Source of the DNA: Imbricaverruca yamaguchii
Taxonomy: Eukaryota > Arthropoda > Thecostraca > Neoverrucidae
Assembly: GCA_034440575.1 (NCBI GenBank)
Contig: JAOTOL010001550.1
Coordinates: forward strand, 62,001-126,000
Direction of reading: 5' to 3'
Length of the DNA stretch: 64,000 bases
How positions within the stretch are numbered: position 1 is the first letter of the stretch; every line of letters starts with the position of its first letter. Below are positions 38,201-45,912 of the stretch, piece after piece. Made by a program: the position numbers and the translations under genes. The notes below the pieces were generated by a model. It saw nothing but the letters and a program-made list of their open reading frames with translations, was not told the origin of the DNA and ran no database searches.

Positions 38201-39230
38201 AACTTCGAGCTGCCAGAGTTTCTGAAGAGGAGAGAGGCCGTTCAGGTCAGCACGGAGGCGCTCCGGTCCGCCGGAGGGGGGGGGTCCAGCTGTCATTTGA
38301 AGGGCATTTGTATGGCTGGTAACGTTTATGTGATCCGTCTATTCGCGCCGATTGGTGGTGGTTCCCGTACAACCTTTGGCCACGTGTTGTGCAATTGTGT
38401 TAAAATCGCTCATTTCAGCTGCTGTGCCTTGCCTGACAGGGTCGTTTTTCACTGGCATGAAATATTGCCATTTGTAGCTCTTTATGTGACGTTACTCGGT
38501 TAACTCATGATGTACGGTGTCTATGTAAATATGTCACTTCATGTTCATGTCACTTCTTACACAGTGTGTGTGTGTGTGTGTGCGTCATTTGCTCTCTCAT
38601 TTGCTCCTACAGAACAAGGAGAACTACCAGCCGCCGCGGCTGAGTGAGCAGGTTCACCTGCGGCGGCGCGTGCCGCCAGCCGCCGAGCACCGGCACTCAC
38701 TGGTGGCGACGGCACGCTCCTCGGCCGAGACGGCGCTGCCGGCCGGCTGGCGGTGCCGGCAGCTGGTGGGCGGCGGCATCCTGCCCACCGACCAGCAGGC
38801 CGAGCAACTGTTCCAGACCGAGCTGCACACGTCTGGCCGGCTCAGTCTGGGTCTGGGCGACGGCGGCCACCTGGCGTGCCCGGCCATGCCGCGCCTCACG
38901 CCGCGCCGGCCCGAGCCCGAGCGAGACGCGCCGGCCACACCGCTGCCGACGCCGCCCGAGCCGCTGGCTACCTCGCTGCATCTGGCCGAGGCCGACTTCT
39001 CGCCGCCCACGCCGCTGGCCGAGCCGGCACTGCGAGCCCGCGCGGCCGGCCCCGCCGCCGCCACGCCGCCGCCGCCGCTGCCACCGAAGCCCAAACTGCT
39101 GGCGCGCGGCGCGCCGCCGCCGCCGCGGCCGCCCGCCCGGCCGGCGGCCGCCGACGAGCTGGCCGCCGGCAGGTCGCGCAAACCCATCTACCTGGACAAG
39201 GCCGAGAAGCTCAACATCAGCTTTGTGTAG
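11531..39230 (+). CDS. loco: Loco/RGS12-like regulator of G-protein signalling, 12 exons, 859 aa
   Basis: Exons: 11531-11611, 24411-24554, 28890-29060, 29698-29919, 30877-31047, 32096-32338, 32857-33057, 34170-34367, 35284-35511, 37499-37688, 38133-38245, 38613-39230. They total 2580 nt with no internal stop, and every intron is GT-AG. Domain order: RGS about residues 113-245, basic linker 264-344, Ras-binding-like domains about 360-530, GoLoco 617-654, Ala/Pro-rich tail 655-859. Known family role: the RGS domain speeds GTP hydrolysis by Gi/o alpha subunits, the GoLoco motif holds Gi-alpha in the GDP state, and the RBDs bind small GTPases or MAP-kinase components at the membrane or in the cytoplasm. 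RGS residues that contact G-alpha in the family are present (E142-N143, N183, L214, D218, R222). The GoLoco D-Q-R triad is D633-Q634-R635. No PDZ or PTB domain was found, so a longer isoform may start upstream. Introns 1-9 and 11 are phase 0; intron 10 is phase 1. I saw no AATAAA within 2 kb after the stop. Confidence 0.9.
11926..12090 (+). mobile_element. tRNA-derived SINE, copy C (diverged)
   Basis: The head GGGATCGCGGTAGCTCAGTC has a good A box; the B box is altered (TCTCGAATCTC). The body keeps AATCGACGTGAGAGG and CACGCTATGCAAC, and the tail GCGTCATAAAATAATCC. GTAC-rich imperfect repeats flank it at about 11892-11922 and 12100-12146. Confidence 0.7.
13023..13775. repeat. 28 bp minisatellite carrying TGACGTGA
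   Basis: About 26 copies of GTCCTGCGGTGTGACGTGAC plus TGTCGTCA, in intron 1 of the loco-like gene. Most units hold TGACGTGA, close to a CRE/ATF site. Two units have a shorter GTCGCTGGTCGGCGG variant. Confidence 0.95.
14455..14585. repeat. Degenerate repeat of GGTTATGGTTATCAACCA type
   Basis: About five loose copies of an approximately 24-26 bp unit with internal dyad symmetry (GGTT...AACC). Confidence 0.7.
15003..15375. repeat. 9 bp CACTGCCAG array
   Basis: About 41 copies of CACTGCCAG with CAACACTGC and CACGGCCAG variants. It has no stop in most frames and yields a 274-residue low-complexity frame on the minus strand. Confidence 0.95.
15376..15480. repeat. 23 bp tandem repeat
   Basis: About four to five copies of GTACAGAGGCAGGTGTGCTG plus CCC, directly after the 9 bp array. 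Confidence 0.85.
15518..15852. repeat. CCCAC/CCTAC pentanucleotide tract
   Basis: An irregular mix of CCCAC, CCTAC and CCATA over about 335 bp, strongly pyrimidine-strand biased (C/A on top, almost no G). Confidence 0.95.
16480..16735. repeat. 44 bp repeat with alternating subtypes
   Basis: About six copies ending GGGACAGGTGTGTCCAGTTG plus TCCAGTTGG. Units beginning CCTCGGGCTACGGC and TCTTTAGCCGCGGC alternate, a two-unit higher-order pattern. Confidence 0.9.
17138..17234. repeat. (TA)n microsatellite
   Basis: An almost perfect TA run of about 97 bp, self-complementary. It lies in intron 1 of the loco-like gene. Confidence 0.97.
18611..18782 (+). mobile_element. tRNA-derived SINE, copy B
   Basis: Same family as the copy at 35048: a tRNA-like head with B box GGTTCGAGTCTC, the body AATCGGCGTGAGAGATTGGC, GACGCTATGTGACCCAACGG and a tail GTCGTAAAAAAACAATAACC ending in a CCA run. 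No clear target-site duplication. It lies in intron 1 of the loco-like gene. Confidence 0.8.
18950..19655. repeat. 30-31 bp minisatellite, divergent to homogeneous
   Basis: About 23 copies. The left half (18950-19240) is diverged (ACACCGGGACTATATCAGCC...). The right half (19250-19655) is nearly uniform (GCGCTCACGACACACTGGGG plus ACTGTCTGCC). This is a gradient of homogenisation within one array. Confidence 0.93.
20720..21062. repeat. Degenerate approximately 33-36 bp repeat
   Basis: About nine copies built on GTGACCTGTGTCGCGGCCAC plus TGGTGAACCA. Confidence 0.85.
22350..22718. repeat. 45 bp minisatellite
   Basis: Eight copies of GTCGCGCTCTGGGTGACGTG plus ACTCTCACGGAGACCGGCCG and ACAGT. The unit is a multiple of 3, which explains the long open frames on both strands. 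Confidence 0.95.
23735..24030. repeat. 27 bp minisatellite
   Basis: About 11 copies of GCTGTGAGTGTGGCTCGTCT plus GGGACGT, decaying toward the right end. Confidence 0.95.
24411..24554 (+). CDS. loco: loco-like exon 2, linker before the RGS domain
   Basis: The acceptor ctgtccgcag precedes 48 in-frame codons ([20 protein letters not shown]...) ending at AAG before the donor gtgagc, phase 0 at both ends. It encodes a basic, Ser-rich segment upstream of the RGS domain. It sits in a stretch with no tandem repeats. Confidence rests on matching phase, good splice sites and position. Confidence 0.7.
25960..26215. repeat. Approximately 78 bp tandem repeat, three copies
   Basis: Units run from GTGTGGTTATGTTCGGTCCC through TCTCCTGTGTGGGTCTGTCA to the next GTGTGG. 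Confidence 0.85.
27199..27828. repeat. 37 bp minisatellite
   Basis: About 17 copies of TGTGCTCACCACGGTCCGGG plus CCGCGCCGCCTCCCGTG. One copy lacks TGTG. The unit length is 1 mod 3, giving a 37-residue period in each of several open frames; the longest is 489 codons (26809-28278). Confidence 0.96.
28650..28889 (+). repeat. Tandem copies of the intron 2 acceptor and exon 3 start
   Basis: Exon-like starts after AG at 28662, 28738 and 28809 precede the real start at 28890. Each has a CTGACCTGA-rich lead-in and a cag. The copies at 28662 and 28809 then resemble the first about 30 coding bases (ACGTACGGTGCTGTGCCGGA versus GCGTACGGCGCTGTGCTGGA). The unit is about 71-81 bp. Confidence 0.85.
28890..29060 (+). 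CDS. loco: loco-like exon 3, start of RGS domain
   Basis: 57 codons follow the acceptor gacccgcag. The last 20 residues ([20 protein letters not shown]) are the first helices of an RGS domain and run directly into EFLKSQF in exon 4. The donor is gtacgt, phase 0. Three degenerate copies of its acceptor plus first coding bases lie upstream at about 28650-28889. Confidence 0.92.
29698..29919 (+). CDS. loco: loco-like exon 4, core of RGS domain
   Basis: 74 codons after the acceptor tccccag. The signature [20 protein letters not shown] is the most conserved RGS stretch, including the Glu-Asn pair that touches G-alpha switch regions. [10 protein letters not shown] follows, which carries the conserved Asn. 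It ends LFDK before the donor gtgggc, phase 0. The flanking introns have no tandem copies of this junction. Confidence 0.96.
30877..31047 (+). CDS. loco: loco-like exon 5, end of RGS domain
   Basis: 57 codons after the acceptor tgtccgcag. [20 protein letters not shown] is the closing helix pair of the RGS fold, with the Asp and Arg that complete the G-alpha interface. The exon ends with [10 protein letters not shown] before gtactg. In-frame read-through stops four codons later. Eight further copies of this exon end plus donor follow in the intron, so the exact donor in use should be checked against RNA. Confidence 0.9.
31019..31700 (+). repeat. Tandem copies of the exon 5 end and intron 5 donor
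   Basis: The real donor GT is at 31048. Copies with CTGATGACCAGGACCAG before gtactg occur at 31125, 31235, 31312, 31389, 31499, 31576, 31642 and 31695. Spacings of 77, 110, 77, 77, 110, 77 and 66 are multiples of an 11 bp subunit (cctgaccctta); the last spacing, 53, is not. Confidence 0.93.
32096..32338 (+). CDS. loco: loco-like exon 6, basic linker
   Basis: 81 codons after ttccgccag. The core [20 protein letters not shown] is a strongly basic segment that I recognise as conserved in loco/RGS12 relatives between RGS and RBD. It could act in nuclear targeting or phospho-regulation, which is an inference from the basic and Ser-rich composition. It ends NAVSKE before the donor gtgaga, phase 0. 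Confidence 0.92.
32318..32615 (+). repeat. Decayed tandem copies of the exon 6 end and intron 6 donor
   Basis: Units of about 34-40 bp follow the exon end (GTCAGCAAGGAGgtgagact) and keep the pattern GTCAGCAATGGGCGATACCA then CCACACAGGTGATCA. The donor GT has become GC in the copies, giving GGGCGA instead of GAGgtga, while CAGGTGATCA remains a new donor-like site in some. Confidence 0.7.
32857..33057 (+). CDS. loco: loco-like exon 7, first Ras-binding-like domain
   Basis: 67 codons after ttccggcag, starting SLVSGEGG and running through [16 protein letters not shown] and [20 protein letters not shown], the ubiquitin-like beta-beta-alpha pattern of RBD1. It ends DSDR before gtgagt, phase 0. Seven tandem descendants of the exon end plus donor follow in the intron. 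Confidence 0.93.
33003..33590 (+). repeat. Tandem copies of the exon 7 end and intron 7 donor
   Basis: The real donor GT is at 33058. Donor-like GTs recur at 33131, 33215, 33288, 33355, 33440, 33508 and 33581 with spacings of 67-85 bp. Most copies repeat GACGTCTACCTGGCCGACAG and gtgagtattgg. Confidence 0.93.
34001..34098. repeat. Interstitial telomere-like tract with head-to-head inversion
   Basis: (CCTAA)n, the complement of the arthropod telomere motif TTAGG, runs to 34084 with a few variants (CCCAA, CTTAA). It then inverts at the palindrome CCTAGG into GGTTAGGTTAGGTT. It lies in intron 7 of the loco-like gene. Confidence 0.9.
34170..34367 (+). CDS. loco: loco-like exon 8, RBD1 to RBD2
   Basis: 66 codons after tgaccacag. 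It completes RBD1 ([20 protein letters not shown]) and starts RBD2 ([20 protein letters not shown], then [20 protein letters not shown]). The donor is gtgaga, phase 0. The acceptor lies 71 bp after an interstitial telomere-like tract. Confidence 0.95.
34537..35283 (+). repeat. Tandem copies of the intron 8 acceptor
   Basis: Units of about 62-65 bp end in TGACGGCTCGTGTTGCAG followed by TAAGAC. Decoy AGs end at 34552, 34617, 34682, 34747, 34809, 34874, 34999 and 35218; one copy near 34935 has lost its AG (TTGCAC). The real acceptor ends at 35283. Only intron-side bases are copied. A SINE interrupts the array at 35048-35192. Confidence 0.9.
35048..35192 (+). mobile_element. tRNA-derived SINE, copy A, with target-site duplication
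   Basis: The 5' part has pol III promoter boxes: an A box (TAGCCCAGGGG) and a B box (GGTTCGAGTC). A family-specific body (AATCGGCGTGAGAGATGGGC...) and an A/C-rich tail (AAAACCAATAACCAACC) follow. A 12 bp duplication TCACAGTGTGAC flanks it at 35036-35047 and 35193-35204. It sits inside the intron 8 repeat array, so it inserted after that array formed. Confidence 0.85.
35284..35511 (+). CDS. loco: loco-like exon 9, end of RBD2
   Basis: 76 codons after cgtgttgcag. It begins [20 protein letters not shown], the closing strand of RBD2, then passes into an acidic linker ([16 protein letters not shown]). The donor is gtgggt, phase 0. An array of about 65 bp units carrying copies of this acceptor precedes it. 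Confidence 0.92.
37316..37540 (+). repeat. 83 bp tandem copies of the intron 9 acceptor and exon 10 start
   Basis: Exon-like starts at 37333 and 37416 precede the real start at 37499, exactly 83 bp apart. All three share the acceptor CCCCTGTCGACAG (CAACAG in the last) and the coding bases ACGGACGGCAGTTCGGACCG through GGCGTCGCTGGT. Confidence 0.95.
37499..37688 (+). CDS. loco: loco-like exon 10, Ser-rich linker with polyproline
   Basis: 63 codons plus one base after gtcaacag. [20 protein letters not shown] has possible RxxS kinase sites. It is followed by a run of about ten prolines and RLADTKETD. The donor is gtgagc, phase 1, matching exon 11. Two exact-register 83 bp copies of acceptor plus exon start lie just upstream. 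Confidence 0.88.
38133..38245 (+). CDS. loco: loco-like exon 11, GoLoco motif
   Basis: The split codon joins to give V, then [20 protein letters not shown] and [17 protein letters not shown]. This is a complete GoLoco (G-protein regulatory) motif with its D-Q-R triad; in the family the Arg reaches the nucleotide pocket of Gi-alpha-GDP. The acceptor is ggcgacag, the donor gtcagc, phase 1 in and phase 0 out. Confidence 0.97.
38613..39230 (+). CDS. loco: loco-like exon 12, Ala/Pro-rich C-terminus
   Basis: 205 codons and a TAG stop after the acceptor ttgctcctacag. The tail is rich in Pro, Ala and Arg, has SH3/WW-ligand-like proline runs, and ends [16 protein letters not shown]. The last residues fit a class I PDZ ligand (Ser at -2, Val at 0). 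A (TG)n tract at about 38562-38582 precedes the acceptor. Confidence 0.9.
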   Translation, partial: NKENYQPPRLSEQVHLRRRVPPAAEHRHSLVATARSSAETALPAGWRCRQLVGGGILPTDQQAEQLFQTELHTSGRLSLGLGDGGHLACPAMPRLTPRRPEPERDAPATPLPTPPEPLATSLHLAEADFSPPTPLAEPALRARAAGPAAATPPPPLPPKPKLLARGAPPPPRPPARPAAADELAAGRSRKPIYLDKAEKLNISFV

Positions 39231-40589
39231 CGTCGCCTACGGCCGAAACCGAGTGCCAAGAGTGTTTAGGTCGCCGGTGGGCCCCTGTGGCCGTCGACCG
39301 CGGAGTGTTTCGTCTGCTGCCAAATTGCCCGTGCGATGAGTTGAATGATATGAGCGGCTGGGCGGCGATCGCACGTGACGATTGCATCGTGTAGTGCGCG
39401 CTGACTGTATTGCCGATATGTTGCGGTGGTGTCGGATCAGTGTGAAATTTCCGCACACCGAGCGTCCTCCGCAGTGAACAAAGTAAGGCCCAAGTATGCT
39501 AAATATCACATGAATTGGGTCATAGAAATGCATGCAGATGCATTTATGTTGAATGCGTATTTGAACTATTATCAGAGATGGCCTAAGTATACATCTGGTG
39601 CAGGTGTATTTGTCGATGTATAGGTGATCCAGGAAGCGCTATAATTGTATGCGTCCTAGAACGGTTTGATGTTTTCTGATTTGGTGCAGAGCTGACTGCC
39701 TACCTGTTGGTAATATTGACACTAAGTGACATCATATGCCGGTTTGATTGAGGTTCATTGTATCTGCAATGATGCTTTGCCACTCGACCCAATATATTTT
39801 ACGACATATTGACACGTGCTGTTTCCTACCCAATGAATGAATGAATGCAACGAATCATCGGAATCACCTGCTGTTGGCCCTGATGTTGGGGCATTGTGAC
39901 GAGGGTTTCGGCCGCCGAGCCGCTTCAGTTTGGTCATCGGATCGGGTCACCACTGTCCGATGGCACTGAGGAGCACAGTGCGGTTCAGGGCGCTGGCCCC
40001 GGAGTGGCTACGCAGATCCGAGGTGGCCAGCCGAGTGTCATTGGCGACCCTCTGCCCTCTGTCGCATCATATCCCGGCCGGCGCGCACCGGAGGAACGCG
40101 GCATTCGGCACGGCTGTGGCAGTCTGTGGGAGCAGGTGGTGGGAAGTGGTGCTGCGCCAGCTGAAAAATCGTGGATGTTCACATTGCTTTATTCCTATTT
40201 ATTCAGTAAGAAGATCTGACCAATTGGTTCGGGTCTCGTGTGAACATGGCCATGTGATCTGCCGGTGCGTCATTCCAGACGTTCGAGGTGAACAGTGATG
40301 CACTTTAATGCAGTTCCATACGTCTGAGGTGAACACTGATCCGCTGATGTGCCGTCCCAGACATCCCAGGTGCGGTGATCCGCTGACTTGCAGTTCCAAA
40401 TGTTTGGGGTGAAATCCGCTGACGTGCAGTTCCAAACAGACGTACTGCAGAGTCCAGCTCTGCCTGTCTCCAGGCAGTAACGCATGCCTCTGGTCAGTAT
40501 TTTCTGCCTGTTGGCGGCACTCCCTAATCGAGGTTAGTACTACCTACCAACGTTCAGTAATACGTTCCCAAGTTCAGTGTCATCTGAAG

Positions 40590-40920
40590 TCAATGCAGCA
40601 TGTCTCAAACAAGCAGGCGCGCACCCATGATTTTGTTTTCATGGGGGGGGGGTGGCGGACCGAAAAGGGCACTTGGCCGGCTCGAAAAGGGCACTTTGCG
40701 GCCCGGGGCGCACTGGAAGGTTTGTTTTTTGACCGGGTGGGGGTCGGAGGCGTGAAAAAAGTGCCCAAAAGAGCAGTTTTGGGCCCGAAGGGCACCTTTG
40801 GCACAGGGGGGCACATAAGGCAGGTTATTTTTGGGCTAAATTTAAGAACATTCCGGCCAAGAGGGCACCTTGGTCTCAAGGGGGGGGGGCTGCCCCCCCC
40901 CGGTGCGCCTATGCAAACAA
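40590..40920. mobile_element. Candidate non-autonomous dispersed element (G/C-run ended)
   Basis: A G-rich block with repeated AAAAGGGCACTT motifs and a terminal G-run/C-run palindrome (40881-40901), ending CGGTGCGCCTATGCAAAC. The style suggests a MITE-like repeat, but clear terminal inverted repeats and target duplications were not established. Confidence 0.35.
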
Positions 40921-41339
40921 GGCGGGCTTTGTTTGAGTACAGTTCGTTTTCTCAGCTCCGGTCCGACTTCAAGTCATCTCAAGGTATAATATCGGTAAGT
41001 TCTTGTGAAAACCCTTTGCTAAACCCGTTGCTGATATTCAGCACACAACAGTTTATTTAGCTTCATAAATCCGTCTATACGGTCTGTGGTACAGGTCGTC
41101 GGCGACCGGCAGGACAACTAGCGCCGCCAGTAGCAGTTTTCATAACTACTGATACCTGAGCTGATAGGTTTCTCTCAATGAAATGATAATCGCGATTTTC
41201 TCTCACCCATTGTTCTCATCTGAAAGTTATCTAAGGAGCAGATAAATGTAAAGGAAGAGTTAAGGAGGGAAGAGGGGACTTTGAGCTCTCCCTGCAAAAC
41301 CTTTGCTGACATCAAAACAACATGGATGGAAACTCGTTT

Positions 41340-42930
41340 CTTCTTTGCTCGCCTTCAAACGTCTCAGGGCAGGTACGCATCGCAATTATCCATCTTTCCT
41401 CCGCTTACCTGAATTACCGCTGCACCAATGACATCAGCAGATGTACAGCGGGTCACGATGGCGTACCTGGCAAGGTGCCGCGACAGCATACACCTGCTGT
41501 ACGCTGACTCGACGCGCCGCCCATATTGTTGGCCCATATTCTTGGCAATGGTCACCGTCAGAACGGCTGTGGCCGTTGGAGCGACCGTGAGGCGGCGCCG
41601 CCTCGGAGGTGGTGGTGGGTGGCCTTCCCAGTTCTTGACATCATTTATGGCTCTCAAGGATATCGTATCTCTGAGGCTGGCCCTCTGTATTCATTTTGCC
41701 CATCGCTAGTCATCAAGGACCCCCTTAGCTATGAGATGATCTTATCCCTCAGGTGCACATCTCAAGCCTCAAGAGCATCCCAGTGCAGTCCTGTGGCTCT
41801 GTGGACCTATTCATCCGACAGGAGCACTCTTTATCTTGCGTGGGCTATTCTCACTCCTCGATAAACTTGCCTAGCTTTCAGAGAAACCCTGTAGCCCCAA
41901 GGCAGGCCTGGCAATTTATAGCAAACATCGCCAGCTCTCGGAACTCTCCTGCGCTCTTTGGTGGCTCTGTTCATCACTCAATGTTCCTCCGAGTCCTCAG
42001 GAACATCTCAGGCCGGTCCGCTCTGGCTCCCAGGAGACCTCCCTAGTCCTGGACCATCCTTTGGGCGGGAAATGACATTCTAGCTCTGAAACTGGCTCTC
42101 AATATTCCTCACAACCATCGCTCGCCATCGCATCCTTAGGGTCTCTCTTTGCATCCCAGGAGGCCCTGTTCTTCCCATAGGAAGAACAGGGCCTCCAGGA
42201 CTTCGGGGCATCCCAGCTCAGTCCTCTTCGGCGGTTAGTGGCCATTTTTAATCGCGAACGATCTTCTCCAGCTGCTAGGGGCCCCTCCCAGTTCCTGACG
42301 TTGGCCCTCAGTATCCCTTCCGATTATCGCTAGCCTTAGGAACTTTTCTTAGCTCTCAGGGGCTGTTAACCATCAAGGGCTCCCTGAAGCTGCTAGGGGC
42401 CATCCCTAGTTATCGGCAGCTCTTGTCGTTTCACGAGCATTCTAGCTCTCAGTCTGGCCCTTGGTATTCCTAACTTTAATTGCCACCCAACAGGCATTTT
42501 TTAACCTGTCGTGGGACTTCGTTCATCGACTAGGGGCCGCTCTTAACCTCTGAATAATCCCAATCCAGTCATATCTGACTCTCACGAGATTGTCTTCATC
42601 CCTCAGACACTCTCCTGCTTTCAGGGGCCCATCACAGCTCTCAAATCATGTTGGCACTCATTACGGGAAATTCAGATCTGAGGTGGGCCCTCAGCAGTCT
42701 CCTTCAGCTCTCAGGGGTTGTGTTCATTCAATAGGAGTCCTTTCAACCCCAGAGAGCACCCCAGCCTTCTCTGACGCTCACATGCCCTCTTTATTCGTCA
42801 GCTCGTAGGGATCCATTCCAGCTTAGATTGCTTTTCCCAGTTGGTATGAGCATTCCTGCTCTCGGGCGGATCCTCCCCTGTCTTCGCGGCCCTGGCTAGC
42901 CCTCAGGGTGGAAGTCCTCAGGTATCAATG
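41340..42930. other. Non-coding stretch with decayed repetitive words
   Basis: Loose recurrences of CTCTCAGG, GCCCTCAGTATTCC, CATCCCAG and GTTCATC suggest a very old tandem array. No gene was recognised. Confidence 0.4.
42159..42196. repeat. Perfect 17 bp inverted repeat with 4 nt loop
   Basis: GGAGGCCCTGTTCTTCC is followed by CATA and its exact reverse complement. It is too short for a typical pre-miRNA. It sits in the non-coding stretch between the two genes. Confidence 0.95.
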
Positions 42931-43149
42931 ACGCTCTCACACAAACTGTTCCGTGCGCTTACACTTTTCTTGCGTTGTATGTCTGCCCCTCACGGCGGTC
43001 GTCTGGAAGCCCCCATGGGACTCATCAGGACGGCGAGTGGATGCCTCCTCGTCCCTTGGAAACGTCGCTACTTTGTAGCAGTCCGGACCCATCCATGGGC
43101 TTAGATGCCCTTCACGTAGCACCGGAAACCATCCGCTACAGCCCGCTTT

Positions 43150-43530
43150 CGGCCCAGGGGCCCTTCACGTGGGCCTAAGACCCTTTATGTTGACCCATGG
43201 GGCTCTCACGTTGACCCAGGGCCCCTTCACGTCGGCCCATGGGCCCTTCACGTTGGTCCAAGGGCCGTTCACGTTGACCCAGGAGCCCTTCATGTCGGCC
43301 CAGGGGCCCTGCTCGTCGGCCCAAGCCCTTTGAAGTCGCCCCAGGGAGCCCTTCACACCGGTCCAGGGGCCTTTCATGTCGGCCCAGGGGCCTTTCAGCT
43401 TGACCCAGTGGCCCGCCCTCCACGTTGACCCAAGCCCACTTCACGTTGATCCAAGCGCCCTTCACGTCGACCCATGAGCCCCATACGTTGGCACAGGAGC
43501 TCTTCACGTTGATCCAGGTAACCTTTGCGG
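43150..43530. repeat. Degenerate repeat of CCCTTCACGTTGACCCA type
   Basis: About 12 loose copies of an approximately 28-32 bp unit (GGGCCCTTCACGTCGGCCCA). Confidence 0.8.
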
Positions 43531-44487
43531 GTCCCTGCGCGTACGCAATGAGGGGCCTGCAGGCTCGTTGGATCATCCAGGGGGCCTCCCCCTCCTGTCC
43601 CACCCCACACCTTTCATGAAAGCTTAACAGTAATACTATGGTGATACATGAAAAAATCAACCTCAAAAGGGGTTTTGCTCCCCACTTTTCGAGACCTTTG
43701 TAGAAACGTCTCGAACATCCTTTGGACTTGCATATTGAAATGAATAAAAATATCTGACAGATATTGTTCCTAAAAAACTTTACAGGAACATTAATCAATT
43801 CCATTGCGTTCTGATTTATCCTGTTGAATGTACATTCACGACGCAGTATATTAATTCGCCCGAATCAACAATTGTACTTCAGGTTCACTCGAAGACTTCT
43901 GTCGCCCCGCAGCGGCTCACAACGCACATACCAAATATGCGACTCTTCATGCACAATCCGTATAGAAAACCTGCAACGCTGTTCGTGTCAGACTTGCCGA
44001 TCATCGGGCGCACGCAAGCGTGCGACCTCCGGAGGAAAACAACTGGCGTCTGCTGTCGTACGCTGAATTTATTTTGTTACAAATAATGTCTTATACAATA
44101 CGCAAGCTGCGAGTCACCCTCGAGCGGTGTGTCCTGACGACCAGTGATCCGCTCCGACGCCAATACCCTGTACACGGTTAAATACGGCTGCTACCGGCGC
44201 GCGCGCGGTTATCGCACTGCCAACTGTGCTGGGGCTGTCCGCGGCATCACACGTGCGCTTCCAGGGACGCAGACGGGCGGTCGTGGAACTGCGACTGTGC
44301 GGGTGTGTTGTGTTGTGTTGTGTGGTCGTGTTGTGGTGCGCAGTCGGCCGACATGCACGTCCGCCGCACAGACAGGTGTGCTGGGCAGCCTGAGGTTCGC
44401 AAAGCATGCGTCACCACCGCCGGCCGGTACCGGCTGGCGTGGCACGTGTCGTGCATGCATGCATGACGGTGTAATGTGCATGCTTGT

Positions 44488-44530
44488 CTGTGTGTGTGTG
44501 TGTGTGCGTGTTTGTGTGTGTGTGTATGTC
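44488..44530. repeat. (TG)n microsatellite
   Basis: A TG-rich run with CG and TT interruptions. Confidence 0.9.
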
Positions 44531-45539
44531 TGCGAATGTTACTGAATGTGTTTCGCGCCACTTGATGAAAACTGCACGCACGTCTCTAAGGACCACCCAC
44601 TCCAAAGTCACTACCTACAGTAAATGTACCTCTCTAATACTGGCTGACTGCAGGACTCCCGTTATATCAAAGCTCATACCCGGGAGGTCAAGGTCGGATA
44701 CGCGGCGGAGACGGGCCTGTAGAACTGACCCGGAACTCCGGTCGGGCCGACGCCTGCGGCCGGCTCCGGCCTACTGATATGCTCGGGAGAATCAAGCTCT
44801 AGTCTAATAGAAGCTCGGACCGGTCGGGTGACGCCGCTCGGCGGACCCCGGCCGCCACGGCGGAGGCGCCACGGCTGACACCGCGCGCGGCCGTCGTCGC
44901 GCCAGTTGCCGCCGGCGGCGTGCCCGGCTGACCTGGCCTCCTAGCGGCGGGCTGCGCCGCACCCCGCGGCGTGTACTCAGTGTCACCTAGCTATTTCTAC
45001 CGGAGCGTTTGGCTGGATACCAGGGCCGACTTCCGTAAGACTGCTCGCCAGGAATTTCGCCCACTCGCATGCAGACGGAAGCCGTGCAGGAGAAAAGCGA
45101 AATGCGCTCGTGTACAGATTACGAGACGCGCGATGGCCCATTCGTCTCACTTACTTTCCGTCTGCACAAAAGTGGACATAGTTTGGTGATGAATAGTCTT
45201 ATACAGCTCGCCACTGGACAGAGAAGGAGTTCAGACAATAGAACCGACCTCGTTTGGCCCGGACATCCAAAAGGGGAACGTATTTAGAAGATTTTGGTCC
45301 CGTGTGCCTACTAAACACAGAGAGTACACAAACAGTGCGCGAGGCCAGTCTGAAGCGCTCCTCATGTACCCCGGTTAAATACTCGACGGTATATAGATAT
45401 ATGCCTACTATGTACAACGCGGGCAGGAAACCCTGACCGAACGCAAAGTAACGCACTTAACTTAGAGTTCTTTCGATTGGCCCGAGAACACGAGAGCCCT
45501 CAGGCCTCGGCCTCCTCGCAGGGTCAACCGGCGGTCATC

Positions 45540-45912
45540 GGCGGGTCCGCCGGCGCTGCCACACACTCGGCCGTGTCGCCAGGTCACAGTCGGCCGTGTC
45601 GCCAGGTCACACTCGGCCAGCTGGCCAGGTCACACTCGGCTCAGCGCCGTCTGTCCGATGTCGCGCACCACTCGCCGTCACTGGCGGCCGCCACTTGGCC
45701 CAGGGCGGCAGATCGACCAGGGCCGGCCCGGGCCGGACCGACCCTGGCTGACGGCGCAGCAGTCGGCGCGGCGGCTCGCCGGTCTGCGGGCGCCGGGCGC
45801 TGGCGGGCCGCGCCCGTCTGCAGTCCGCGGGCGTCGGGCGCTGGCGGCCCGCGCCCGTCTGCAGTCCGCGGGCGTCGGGCGCTGGCGGCCCGCGCCCGTC
45901 TGCAGTCCACGG
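45540..45912. repeat. GC-rich tandem repeats
   Basis: Short copies of CACTCGGCC/GCCAGGTCA (45560-45640), then about three copies of a roughly 43 bp unit (CTGCAGTCCGCGGGCGTCGG plus GCGCTGGCGGCCCGCGCCCGT). They lie within a CpG-dense block at about 44100-46400. Confidence 0.85.
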
